This document shows, piece after piece, positions 26,263 to 32,764 of a stretch of DNA of 36,273 nucleotides. The stretch is taken from positions 1 to 36,273 of the forward strand of contig JAFUGH010000057.1 of assembly GCA_017469465.1 (NCBI GenBank). Reading direction: 5' to 3'. Position numbers and translations under genes: made by a program. This DNA is from Clostridia bacterium (GTDB lineage Bacteria > Bacillota > Clostridia > TANB77 > UBA1234). Under the pieces are notes generated by a model. That model saw only the letters and a list, made by a program, of their open reading frames with translations, was not told the DNA's origin and made no database searches. Position 1 is the stretch's first letter. The number at the start of each line of letters is the position of its first letter.

Positions 26263-27987
26263 ATGTCATTAGTTACAAGTTTTTTAGGATTATTTAAGCA
26301 TGACACAAGTAATGATGCAGATTTAAATAGTAATTTTGATATTGATACTGCATTAAATGAAAATTGGGACAAAATTGATGCAGGTATAAAAAAATTAAAC
26401 GATGAAAAAGTTAGTCAAGTAAGCGGAAAATCTTTGTCAACAAACGATTTTACTAATGCTTATAAAACTAAACTAGATGGTGTGGCAACAGGTGCACAAG
26501 CGAATGTTTTAGAAGGTCTTACATTGGATGGCAAAGCAATCAGCGTTTCTAGCAAAAAAGCAGAAATAAAGGATGCAGAGGTAACCAATGCAAGAAAGTC
26601 AACAATCAAAAATAAAACATTTAGTTCTGTTACTGCTAGAATTGAAGAATTAGAAGAAAATGTCGATAGTATAGAGACAGTTAGGGGACACATTTATGGT
26701 GTTAGAAGAAAAATTACAAATAACACAAGCACTGCATGGGAAAGAATAAAGGATAGCGTAGGTTTGGTTGCTAATGCTACTAAAAATGGTGGTAGCGTTG
26801 TAAATAACTTTGATAATTTAGCACCATGGAGCGAAATAAAATCTTGCAATTATGATATTGCAACCGGTAAAGTAAAAGCATGGTTCGGTGATGCAACATT
26901 CAGTTTTGATGGTTCAAATGGCGATGTATATACTTATATTCCTGATGTGTATTTAAAAATCTATCAAGAGGATGATTACGATTATATTTTAATTTCTGAC
27001 ATTGAAAGAAGCGGATTTACAAAATATGATAGTTTCTTTATTGCTAGATATGCAGGAAGTGTTGTCGATGATGTACTACATTCTTATAGTGGATTAGCAC
27101 CTGCACATAATAAAACTATTGCACAATTTAGAACATTAGCAAAAGCACTAGGAGATAAGTTCTCATTACTAGATTATAGATATTTTGTTTTACAAATGCT
27201 ATATTTAGTAGAATATGCGACTTATAATTCTCAAAGTGCATTAGGTAATGGTGTAATGACACAACAACAAGCTACTGCATTAATTGCAGAATCAAATACA
27301 AATAGGGTTGTGGTAAGTTCAACCACACTTTATGTTGGAAGAACCATCGGCATTGGTAGTGCATGGGCAAGTTTCTCAATAGCAACTGACAGAAAAGTTA
27401 CAAAAATAGAAGATTATTCAAACGGAGGAGTAACCGGAAAATCAGTTTACTTTGATGGCGATCCTGTAAATATTGCAGTAGGTAATGTTATATGGGGTTG
27501 CGGTCAACATTCAGGACAATGCGATAATTTAGGAATGAAATCCGGTTGTTTAATTAATGATGGTTATCATTCAGTTGTTTATAGAGGAATTGAAAATTTA
27601 TTCTCTAATATGTGGCAGTTTGTTGATGGTATTACAATACAAGACAGAATCGCATATATATGTAAAGACCATTCAGCTTATGAAAACGGCAAGATAACAA
27701 GTCCATATAAAAAATTGGGATATACAAATGGAGATACAAACGGCTATGTCAAAAATCTAGGATTTGATCCTGATGAACCATTGTGTAGATTCCCTGTTGA
27801 AGTTGGTGGAAGTTCATCAAGTGGTACAAGTGACTATTACTACCAAAACACCGGAACACGTCTTGCTCATGTGGGCGGTTATTTCAGCGATGGTGCTATC
27901 GCTGGCTTGTGGTATTGGAATTTGGGCAATGACTTTTCGTATTCGAGCGTCAGCATCGGTTGTCGTGTTCTTATTGATAACCAGTAA
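26263..27987 (+). CDS. DGR variable protein: tail fibre with C-type-lectin-like variable end
   Basis: The 574-residue product is the target of the retroelement. The N-terminus (SLVTSFLGLFKHDTSNDADLN, DIDTALNENWDKID) is a fibre-attachment segment. A central domain carries YDIATGKVKAWFGDATF and similar strands. The last 200 residues form the formylglycine-enzyme/C-type lectin fold used by DGR targets (ENLFSNMWQFVDGITIQ, then LAHVGG, GLWYWNLGNDF and IGCRV). Ten codons in 27880-27970 differ from the template at adenine positions. It is likely the receptor-binding adhesin, with the variable residues on the binding face. GGAGGAAT precedes the ATG. Confidence 0.93.
   Translation: MSLVTSFLGLFKHDTSNDADLNSNFDIDTALNENWDKIDAGIKKLNDEKVSQVSGKSLSTNDFTNAYKTKLDGVATGAQANVLEGLTLDGKAISVSSKKAEIKDAEVTNARKSTIKNKTFSSVTARIEELEENVDSIETVRGHIYGVRRKITNNTSTAWERIKDSVGLVANATKNGGSVVNNFDNLAPWSEIKSCNYDIATGKVKAWFGDATFSFDGSNGDVYTYIPDVYLKIYQEDDYDYILISDIERSGFTKYDSFFIARYAGSVVDDVLHSYSGLAPAHNKTIAQFRTLAKALGDKFSLLDYRYFVLQMLYLVEYATYNSQSALGNGVMTQQQATALIAESNTNRVVVSSTTLYVGRTIGIGSAWASFSIATDRKVTKIEDYSNGGVTGKSVYFDGDPVNIAVGNVIWGCGQHSGQCDNLGMKSGCLINDGYHSVVYRGIENLFSNMWQFVDGITIQDRIAYICKDHSAYENGKITSPYKKLGYTNGDTNGYVKNLGFDPDEPLCRFPVEVGGSSSSGTSDYYYQNTGTRLAHVGGYFSDGAIAGLWYWNLGNDFSYSSVSIGCRVLIDNQ
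27861..27975 (+). repeat. DGR variable repeat (VR)
   Basis: These 115 bases align without gaps to 28141-28255. The 11 mismatches (27880, 27887, 27889, 27899, 27902, 27925, 27926, 27940, 27947, 27953, 27970) are all A in the template and G, T or C here, the mark of adenine-directed mutagenic retrohoming. They fall mostly in AAT or AAC codons of the template. Confidence 0.97.
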
Positions 27988-27997
27988 AACGGGGGAT

Positions 27998-28016
27998 TGG
28001 GGGTGGTCAACCCCCA
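27998..28016 (+). promoter_or_regulatory. Hairpin/cruciform downstream of VR
   Basis: TGGGGGT (27998-28004) and ACCCCCA (28010-28016) form a perfect 7-bp stem with a 5-base loop, 10 bases after the stop of the target gene. In the Bordetella phage BPP-1 DGR, a hairpin just after VR helps target recognition; the same role is inferred here. It could also assist termination. Confidence 0.7.
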
Positions 28017-28024
28017 TAAAATAC

Positions 28025-28051
28025 CTACATCCTGTTGTAGTTATTTTTTTT
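28025..28051 (+). terminator. Short hairpin with T tract after VR
   Basis: CTACA (28025-28029) pairs with TGTAG (28036-28040), followed by TTATTTTTTTT. The stem is only 5 bp, so termination may be partial. It would separate tail mRNA from the template RNA. Confidence 0.5.
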
Positions 28052-28063
28052 GTAATAAAAGTA

Positions 28064-28069
28064 TATAAT
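28064..28069 (+). promoter_or_regulatory. Candidate -10 box for the template RNA
   Basis: TATAAT at 28064-28069 lies in GTATATAATG about 70 bases before the template repeat. No good -35 is seen at 17 bases, so this promoter is tentative. It would give an RNA covering TR and the reverse transcriptase gene. Confidence 0.45.
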
Positions 28070-28140
28070 GTTTCAAACACAATAAATAGAATAGGGATTT
28101 GATGTGTGTACGACCGGAGCTTGATCTTCGATTGGAGTTT

Positions 28141-28255
28141 TCTTGCTCATGTGGGCGGTAATTTCAACAATGGTGCTAACGATGGCTTGTGGTATTGGAA
28201 TTTGAACAATGACTTTTCGAATTCGAACGTCAACATCGGTTGTCGTGTTATTATT
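28141..28255 (+). ncRNA. DGR template repeat (TR) and its RNA
   Basis: This noncoding template is copied by the reverse transcriptase with errors at adenines and homes into VR. TR contains a series of AAT and AAC codons when read in the VR frame, which maximises amino-acid variation without stops. It lies 136 bases upstream of the reverse transcriptase gene. Between them, TTGCC/GGCAA with a 4-base loop (28293-28306) may be part of the RNA structure. The stretch 27988-28390 holds no protein gene that I accept. Confidence 0.95.
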
Positions 28256-28390
28256 TTTGTAAAGATTAAAATTCAAGTACACATCATCTTCCTTGCCACT
28301 TGGCAAAAATAAAGTCGCAACTGGATTGGTTTAGTAGTTCCATTATGAATCGAAAGACCGATAGACAAAAATAAGAAATCAGGGGATACA

Positions 28391-29460
28391 ATGAAAAGGG
28401 TAGGAAACATTTATACAAAATTATGTGAAAAAGATAACATAAAAAAGGCTATATTAAAAGCTGCAGTTAGAAAGAAATGTCGAAAAAATGTGACAAAAGT
28501 AGTAGACAATATTGATTTTTATGTGAATGAAATTTATAATATGCTAGTTTCAAAAAATGTAAAATTAAGTCCTTATAAAAAAATGACTATACATGATGGT
28601 GCTAGTAAAAAGGAAAGAGTTATTTATAAACCTGCCTTTTATCCTGATCAATGTATTCATTGGTGTGTAATGATACAAATGCAACCACTACTAGAGCGTG
28701 GAATGTATGAATATTGTTGTGCATCTATACCAGAGCGAGGCATTCATTATGGTGCTAGACATATAAAAAGAATATTAAAAGATGATAAAAAAAATACAAA
28801 ATATTGCTTAAAACTAGATGTAAAAAAATTTTATCCTAGCATTGATAAATTCTGTATGAAGAAAAAATTTAGATCAATTATTAAAGATTATGATATGCTA
28901 GATTTACTTGACCAGATAATAGATAGTTCAGAATCAGGACTTCCTATTCGGCAATTATACATCTCAATGGTTTGCAAATTTTTATCTTCAAGATTTAGAT
29001 CATTACATAAAAGAACAATTGAAAGTAAAATACTACTTGCGTTATATGGATGACATGGTATTGTTTGGAAGAAATAAAAAGGAATTACACAAATGTAGAT
29101 TATTAGTCGATGAATTTCTGCATAAAGAAGGATTAAGGTTAAAAGAAAACTGGCAGTTATTCAAAACAGATTCAAGACCGATTGACTTTTTGCGGTTATA
29201 GGTTTTACAGAGGACACACAACATTAAGAAGGAGTAATTTTTTAAGAATAAAACGAAGAGCAAAAAAAATCTATAAAAGGAAAAAAATACGACTAACAGA
29301 TGCACAAGCTATGATTAGTTATAATGGTTGGTTGAAATATTGTGATAGTTTTAATTATAGAAATAAATACATTAAACCATATATAACAATCAAAAAATGT
29401 AAGGAGGTTATAAAAAATGCAAGTAAACTTTCAAGTGGAATCAGATCAAAAACCAAATAA
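28391..29460 (+). CDS. DGR reverse transcriptase, two +1 frameshifts at CGG
   Basis: The joined product has 355 residues. Segment one (28391-28948) has the catalytic Asp143 in KLDVKKFYPSID. CGG at 28949-28951 breaks the frame; skipping C gives Gly187 and IGNYTSQWFANFYLQDLDHY, including IGxxxSQ, the motif that separates DGR enzymes from other reverse transcriptases. YMDD follows at 218-221. A second CGG at 29193-29195 is skipped to give Gly268 and FLGYRFYRGHTTLRR, the thumb start. The basic C-terminus (RIKRRAKKIYKRKK) probably binds the template RNA. Without both shifts there is no active site and no thumb. The gene follows TR and overlaps the next gene by 44 bases. Confidence 0.95.
28949..28951 (+). 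other. CGG +1 frameshift site 6 (reverse transcriptase, Gly187)
   Basis: Zero-frame context is ATT CGG CAA; skipping C gives ATT GGC AAT (IGN), creating the DGR-diagnostic IGNYTSQ. This is the only site where the glycine codon is GGC. Confidence 0.92.
29193..29195 (+). other. CGG +1 frameshift site 7 (reverse transcriptase, Gly268)
   Basis: Zero-frame context, in the already shifted frame, is TTG CGG TTA TAG; skipping C gives TTG GGT TAT (LGY), the conserved FLGY element. The unshifted frame stops two codons after the CGG. Confidence 0.92.
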
Positions 29461-29782
29461 GTATATGATTGAAAATATACTAAATAATGAATGTGATATC
29501 ATATTAAATGATAATATTACCAAAACAGAAAAAACTGAATACAATAGTGAAACCGGAAAAGAAGAAATAAAAACGATATATAAATTTGATTCATATAGGT
29601 TGCATAATATTTATAGGGATAATTTAGATGAAGAATTATCAACAACAAAAGGTTTCAAAATATGGTTGAATTTTGCTAAAAAACAATATGCAGAACAAAT
29701 TGTTGAAATTCCGGATAGTGAAAGAATTGCCGTATTAGAACAGGCAATAATTGATATTGGGGAGGTAATTGGAAATGGTTAA
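29417..29782 (+). CDS. Conserved tail-region protein upstream of the XkdX-like gene
   Basis: This 121-residue protein has KTIYKFDSYRLHNIYRDNLDEEL and a C-terminal helix with IPDSERIAVLEQAIIDIGE. The last part resembles short phage proteins encoded just before XkdX and the holin, possibly baseplate-associated. It starts inside the end of the reverse transcriptase gene, with AAGGAGG at 29401-29407. This suggests the DGR was inserted into a normal tail-lysis gene order. Confidence 0.7.
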   Translation: MQVNFQVESDQKPNKYMIENILNNECDIILNDNITKTEKTEYNSETGKEEIKTIYKFDSYRLHNIYRDNLDEELSTTKGFKIWLNFAKKQYAEQIVEIPDSERIAVLEQAIIDIGEVIGNG

Positions 29783-29885
29783 TTTTTATGTTATTCAAAT
29801 AAGAGATTTAAAAACGATGACAATTGATGATGTCCCTAAATTATGGAGAGCAAAAGTAAAAGCAAAATTAGAAGAAGAGTCTTAA
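29775..29885 (+). CDS. XkdX-like small protein
   Basis: A 36-residue ORF begins at ATG 29775 after GGGGAGG and reads MVNFYVIQIRDLKTMTIDDV, then PKLWRAKVKAKLEEES. The pattern L-K-T-x-x-I-D-D-V-P followed by a basic helix is that of the XkdX family, tiny proteins found between tail and holin genes in PBSX-like phages. Its stop codon lies in the terminator stem. Confidence 0.75.
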   Translation: MVNFYVIQIRDLKTMTIDDVPKLWRAKVKAKLEEES

Positions 29886-29900
29886 TAAGGCTCTTTTTTT
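29875..29900 (+). terminator. Intrinsic terminator after the XkdX-like gene
   Basis: AAGAGTC (29875-29881) pairs with GGCTCTT (29889-29895), including one G-U, followed by a T tract. It marks the end of the tail operon before the lysis genes. Confidence 0.82.
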
Positions 29901-29926
29901 AATATGAAGGAAAGGAGTAATGCGTT

Positions 29927-30226
29927 ATGCCGATGGATGAAAAACATATGCAGATGCTTATAGAAACAAATCAAAGTGTAAAATCTGCCCATCATAGAAT
30001 AGATAAAATTGAGGCTGATGTTGGAGAAATAAAAGAATTAACCATTGCAGTGAAAGAAATAGCAATGGAAACAAAAGCTACTAGAGAAGATGTGAACGAC
30101 ATGAATGGTAGATTAAAGGTAGTAGAAGAAAAACCTGCTAAAAATTGGGACAAAGTAACATCAACTATTTTAGGAACAGTAGTCGGAGCAATTGCAGGGG
30201 CAATCGTAGGATTAATACTAAAATAG
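29927..30226 (+). CDS. XhlA-like holin accessory membrane protein
   Basis: This 99-residue protein has a coiled-coil N-terminus (SVKSAHHRIDKIEADVGEIK and following) and one C-terminal membrane span (ILGTVVGAIAGAIVGLIL, 81-98) after EEKPAKNWDKV. This matches XhlA-like proteins of Bacillota phages, which act with a holin in host lysis. The ATG follows AAAGGAG. Confidence 0.78.
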   Translation: MPMDEKHMQMLIETNQSVKSAHHRIDKIEADVGEIKELTIAVKEIAMETKATREDVNDMNGRLKVVEEKPAKNWDKVTSTILGTVVGAIAGAIVGLILK

Positions 30227-30241
30227 AAAGGAGGAAAACCA

Positions 30242-30457
30242 ATGAAACAAGCATGGAGTGATTTAAAAAGTTTTGTAACAGTTGCATTCACTTTGACATT
30301 GATCGTTTTAATTGTAATTGTTGCATTAAAATCAAATTGGGATATTTTTCAAATAGTATTCACTTTATTTTCAAATGTTGTTGTTTCTGTATTTACATAT
30401 TATTTTACTAAAAAAGATAATAACGAAAATACCGAAAATTCAACGAAAAATGAGTAA
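30242..30457 (+). CDS. Holin-like two-span membrane protein
   Basis: The product has 71 residues with two hydrophobic segments (about 12-30, VTVAFTLTLIVLIVIVAL, and 36-56, FQIVFTLFSNVVVSVFTYYF) and a charged C-terminal tail (KKDNNENTENSTKNE). Position before the endolysin and topology suggest the holin, which forms the pore that lets endolysin reach the wall. AAAGGAGG precedes the ATG. Confidence 0.75.
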   Translation: MKQAWSDLKSFVTVAFTLTLIVLIVIVALKSNWDIFQIVFTLFSNVVVSVFTYYFTKKDNNENTENSTKNE

Positions 30458-30485
30458 ACAAACTACTCGAATTAAAAATAAAAAC

Positions 30486-30584
30486 GGCTTAAAACGCAAC
30501 GTCGCAAGCCATTTTTTTCAGGTTTCCGGAAAAAATTCCGGCATTTTTAAGATACAGGAAGAAAAGCAAAAAATCTTCCTGTAT
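30486..30584 (+). terminator. Three consecutive hairpins between holin and endolysin
   Basis: Hairpin 1 pairs GGCTT (30486-30490) with AAGCC (30506-30510), then a T7 run. Hairpin 2 pairs CCGGAA (30526-30531) with TTCCGG (30536-30541), then a T5 run. Hairpin 3 is a perfect 11-bp stem, ATACAGGAAGA (30552-30562) with TCTTCCTGTAT (30574-30584). The first two look like terminators and the third could protect or attenuate the lysin mRNA. Confidence 0.75.
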
Positions 30585-30608
30585 TAAATTTTATAGGAGG
30601 TGTTCATC

Positions 30609-30680
30609 ATGGAAGAAAACGAAGAATTAGGAAATGGAGAAATCCAAAGAAATGAAAATGAATTCGGAGGTAATGAATAA
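30609..30680 (+). CDS. Leader peptide coupled to the endolysin gene
   Basis: A 23-residue acidic ORF (MEENEELGNGEIQRNENEFG and GNE) starts after AGGAGGTG. It contains the GGAGG of the endolysin, and its TAA overlaps the endolysin ATG by one base. Its main role is probably translational coupling; it may not have a protein function. Confidence 0.55.
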   Translation: MEENEELGNGEIQRNENEFGGNE

Positions 30681-31744
30681 TGAAAGGTATAGATGTATCA
30701 GCCCATCAGGGTAATATTAATTGGGATGCAGTAAAAGCATCAGGAATTGAATTCGCTATTATTAGAATTAGTTATGGTCAAAGTGCCGTAGATTCAAAGG
30801 CAATAAGAAATATTGAGGAATGTATCAGGGTAGGAATGCCATTTGGTGTTTATGTATATTCTTATGCATTAAATGTAAACAATGCTATAAATGAGGCTAA
30901 TCTTGTAATTAAAACATTAGCACCTTATAAAAATAAAGTGAAATTTCCTGTAATAATTGATATGGAAGATGCCGATGGATACAAAGCAAAACATGGAATG
31001 CCATCAAATGACACATTAGTTTCTATTTGTGAAAAGGAATGTTTAATGTTTGAAGAGGCAGGATATTATGCTGCAATATATGCAAGCAAATCATGGTTTG
31101 ATACAAAATTAAATTCTTCAAGATTAAATAGGTTCGACAAATGGATGGCTTGGTGGTATTCACAAGCATCATCAAAATTTGATCATAATACTTATGGATT
31201 ATGGCAATATACTTCTAGTGGAAAAGTGAATGGAATTTCAGGAAATGTTGATATGAATGAATCATTCAAAGATTATCCATCAATAATTGGTGGTGGAAAT
31301 CCAACACCTGCACAACCATCAGCACCAACAACTAATGAACCAACAGGGAGTACATTAGATTTAGCAGCTGCAGTTATGAGAGGAGAATATGGTGATTTAG
31401 GAGTTAGAAAAAATAATTTAGGTAATAGATATAATGAAGTACAAGACTTTATTAATCATATTTATACTGCTTCTATTGATACTCTTGTAGCAGAAACTAA
31501 AGCTGGTAAATATGGAAATGTGCCAATTAGATCTGATGTACTTGGATCTAGATTTAAAGAAGTTCAGGATAAGATTAATGGTAAAGCATCTAATAATTCT
31601 TCAAGTAAAACATATGTTGTAAAATCAGGAGATACATTATCAGGCATTGGAGCAAAATTAGGAGTGAATTGGAAAACGATAGCGGATAAAAATGGAATAA
31701 AAGCACCATATACAATTTATCCTAATCAAGTTCTTAAATACTAA
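30680..31744 (+). CDS. Endolysin: GH25 muramidase with two CW_7-like repeats and LysM
   Basis: The 354-residue lysin degrades peptidoglycan at the end of infection. Residues 1-200 are a GH25 lysozyme: GIDVSAHQGNINWDAVK at the start, YGVYVYSY-like core, PVIIDMEDADG with the catalytic acids, and GLWQYTSSGKVNGISGNVDMN at the end. Two repeats of the CW_7 (Cpl-7) type follow (LAAAVMRGEYGDLGVRKNNL and TLVAETKAGKYGNVPIRSDV with their GxRxxEVQxxIN ends), then a LysM domain (YVVKSGDTLSGIGAKLG). There is no signal peptide, so it depends on the holin. Confidence 0.95.
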   Translation: MKGIDVSAHQGNINWDAVKASGIEFAIIRISYGQSAVDSKAIRNIEECIRVGMPFGVYVYSYALNVNNAINEANLVIKTLAPYKNKVKFPVIIDMEDADGYKAKHGMPSNDTLVSICEKECLMFEEAGYYAAIYASKSWFDTKLNSSRLNRFDKWMAWWYSQASSKFDHNTYGLWQYTSSGKVNGISGNVDMNESFKDYPSIIGGGNPTPAQPSAPTTNEPTGSTLDLAAAVMRGEYGDLGVRKNNLGNRYNEVQDFINHIYTASIDTLVAETKAGKYGNVPIRSDVLGSRFKEVQDKINGKASNNSSSKTYVVKSGDTLSGIGAKLGVNWKTIADKNGIKAPYTIYPNQVLKY

Positions 31745-31782
31745 ATAATAGGGGGATAAAATCCTCCTATTATATTTTTTTT
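31745..31782 (+). terminator. Terminator between the rightward late genes and the leftward regulator genes
   Basis: ATAATAGGGGG (31745-31755) pairs with the CCTCCTATTAT side (ending 31773), one G-U, with a 7-base loop and a T8 tract on the + strand. It also overlaps the stop of the leftward gene. It probably separates the convergent operons. Confidence 0.82.
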
Positions 31783-32168
31783 AATTTGTTTTGAATATCT
31801 AACAAAATATTGAAAGCCTGTTGGAATGTTGTGTTGTTCATGTCTAAATTTTTTATTTTATTAAGTATTTTTTTAATTTCAATATTGTTTGAAAAGTCCT
31901 CCATATTTGTATTGTTTGGAAGATCATCAATGACTTTGTATTTTAGTTGCAATTCATCAAGTTTTTTAGTATATTTGTCTAATGAAGAAATAGGAAAACC
32001 ACACTTTATAATTTCAGGGCTTAAAGATGTGAGTTTTAATCCTAATTTTTCATTCAAAATCTTTGCATCTTCATTTAATATATTATAGAAAATTCCCACT
32101 CTAAATATATAAATTGAGGATGCATCATGCTTTTTTAATTCGTTCAATTTGTTTATTAACTTGCTCAT
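31770..32168 (-). CDS. Stand-alone MutS domain I-like protein
   Basis: The product has 132 residues. Positions 16-80 (SSIYIFRVGIFYNILNEDAK, LNEKLGLKLTSLSPE, KCGFPISSLDKYTKKLDEL, YKVIDD) match the mismatch-recognition domain I of MutS (FRVGDFYELF, DA, LGLTLT, GFP, Y and V positions). The rest of MutS is absent; the C-terminus is a helical Lys/Asn-rich tail. Domain I-only proteins occur in mobile elements, and MutS-like genes have been listed among DGR accessory genes. A link to the DGR here is speculative. ATG 32168 lies within the end of the upstream HTH gene. Confidence 0.7.
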   Translation of the reverse strand: MSKLINKLNELKKHDASSIYIFRVGIFYNILNEDAKILNEKLGLKLTSLSPEIIKCGFPISSLDKYTKKLDELQLKYKVIDDLPNNTNMEDFSNNIEIKKILNKIKNLDMNNTTFQQAFNILLDIQNKLKKI

Positions 32169-32386
32169 TTTCATCAATCTCCATTTCATTTTTTAATACT
32201 ATCAATTCTCCGTGGTGTAACACCGAGAATAATACAGAGTTTTTCAAGTGTATCAAAATGTATTCCGGACAGATCCTTTTTCATTAAGTTAGAAACAGAA
32301 TGATGACTTTTGCCCATCTGATTAGTTAACCAATATTTAGATTTGCCTTTTTCTTCAAGTATTTCCTGTATTTTCAAATAAATCAT
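32125..32386 (-). CDS. XRE-family HTH regulator, +1 frameshift at CGG
   Basis: The joined 86-residue protein is a single-domain helix-turn-helix regulator of the Cro/C1 type: IQEILEEKGKSKYWLTNQMG, HHSVSNLMKKDLSGIHFDTLEKLCIILGVTP. On the minus strand the zero frame meets CGG at 32212-32210 and stops eight codons later. Skipping C gives Gly59 and GELIVLKNEMEID, the G-(D/E)-L-(I/L) end found in these proteins, with 28 more residues overlapping the next gene. The start has AAAGGAGGTGATAGT, a very strong ribosome site. It probably controls itself and the divergent gene at 32519. Confidence 0.85.
32210..32212 (-). other. CGG +1 frameshift site 8 (leftward HTH gene, Gly59)
   Basis: On the minus strand the context is CCA CGG AGA; skipping C gives CCA GGA GAA TTG (PGEL). 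It is the only site on the leftward strand, which argues against a strand-specific sequencing artefact. Confidence 0.88.
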
Positions 32387-32404
32387 ACTATCACCTCCTT
32401 TGCC

Positions 32405-32497
32405 GTAAGTCTACTTAACTATTATAAGGTTTAGGCAAATATAATTTAACTGCAACAGGGTTTAGGGGTTGCAGGGTTAAGGTAAGTCTGTTATAAT
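32405..32497. promoter_or_regulatory. Divergent control region: GTAAGTCT repeats and two promoters
   Basis: The rightward promoter has TTGCAG at 32469-32474, 17 bases, then TATAAT at 32492-32497. The leftward -10 is TATAAT on the minus strand at 32421-32426 with a weak -35. GTAAGTCT occurs at 32405-32412 and 32482-32489, next to each promoter, and may be the operator of the HTH regulator. Confidence 0.65.
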
Positions 32498-32518
32498 GTT
32501 AATAGAGGTGCAAAGTAA

Positions 32519-32683
32519 ATGGAAAGTATTGAGGATGTATTAAAAATTGCTATTGAAATGCTAGAAGAAGAAAAAAACGCAGAATGCAAAAAGTATTTAA
32601 AAGGAGCATTAACTCGTTTTAGAAAAGCAAATACAGATAATGAACTAAAGTATTTGAAAGAATTAGAGGACAATCTAAAATAG
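32519..32683 (+). CDS. Small helical protein with its own promoter
   Basis: A 54-residue ORF starts at ATG 32519, 22 bases after a near-consensus -10 and with AGAGGTG upstream. It is highly charged and helical (MESIEDVLKIAIEMLEEEKN, then LKGALTRFRK and LKYLKELEDN). It may be expressed in the lysogen, since it lies beside attP and apart from the lytic operons. I do not recognise the family. Confidence 0.6.
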   Translation: MESIEDVLKIAIEMLEEEKNAECKKYLKGALTRFRKANTDNELKYLKELEDNLK

Positions 32684-32699
32684 GTATAATGTGGTGTAG

Positions 32700-32728
32700 T
32701 TACAAAATTTTACATAATATGTTATAAT
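32700..32728 (+). promoter_or_regulatory. Promoter for the small gene at 32765
   Basis: TTACAA (32700-32705), 17 bases, then TATAAT (32723-32728) with TG at the extended -10 position (TGTTATAAT). This is one of the best promoters in the window. Confidence 0.75.
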
Positions 32729-32764
32729 GATATTAGGGAGCTCTCTGTCAAAGGAGGGATTTTG

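Noticed and set aside
27764..28102. Alternative-frame ORF over the end of the variable tail gene
   Set aside because: It is a shadow of the tail gene and VR in another frame, without a start signal.
28073..28312. Protein ORFs on either strand over the template repeat
   Set aside because: The similarity to the tail gene is explained by TR copying VR. There is no ribosome site, and DGR templates are noncoding.
2874..29460. Treating the split genes as pseudogenes or random sequencing errors
   Set aside because: All eight breaks are the same single extra C before a conserved GGN, in codon phase, in essential lytic genes on both strands, with no other type of break. The 141-base overlap suggests short-read assembly, in which such insertions outside homopolymers are rare.
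3117..32212. CGG reassigned to another amino acid such as Trp or Gln, as in some bacteria
   Set aside because: Reassignment would keep the reading frame. Here the zero frame runs into stops after CGG and the conserved protein continues only in the +1 frame.
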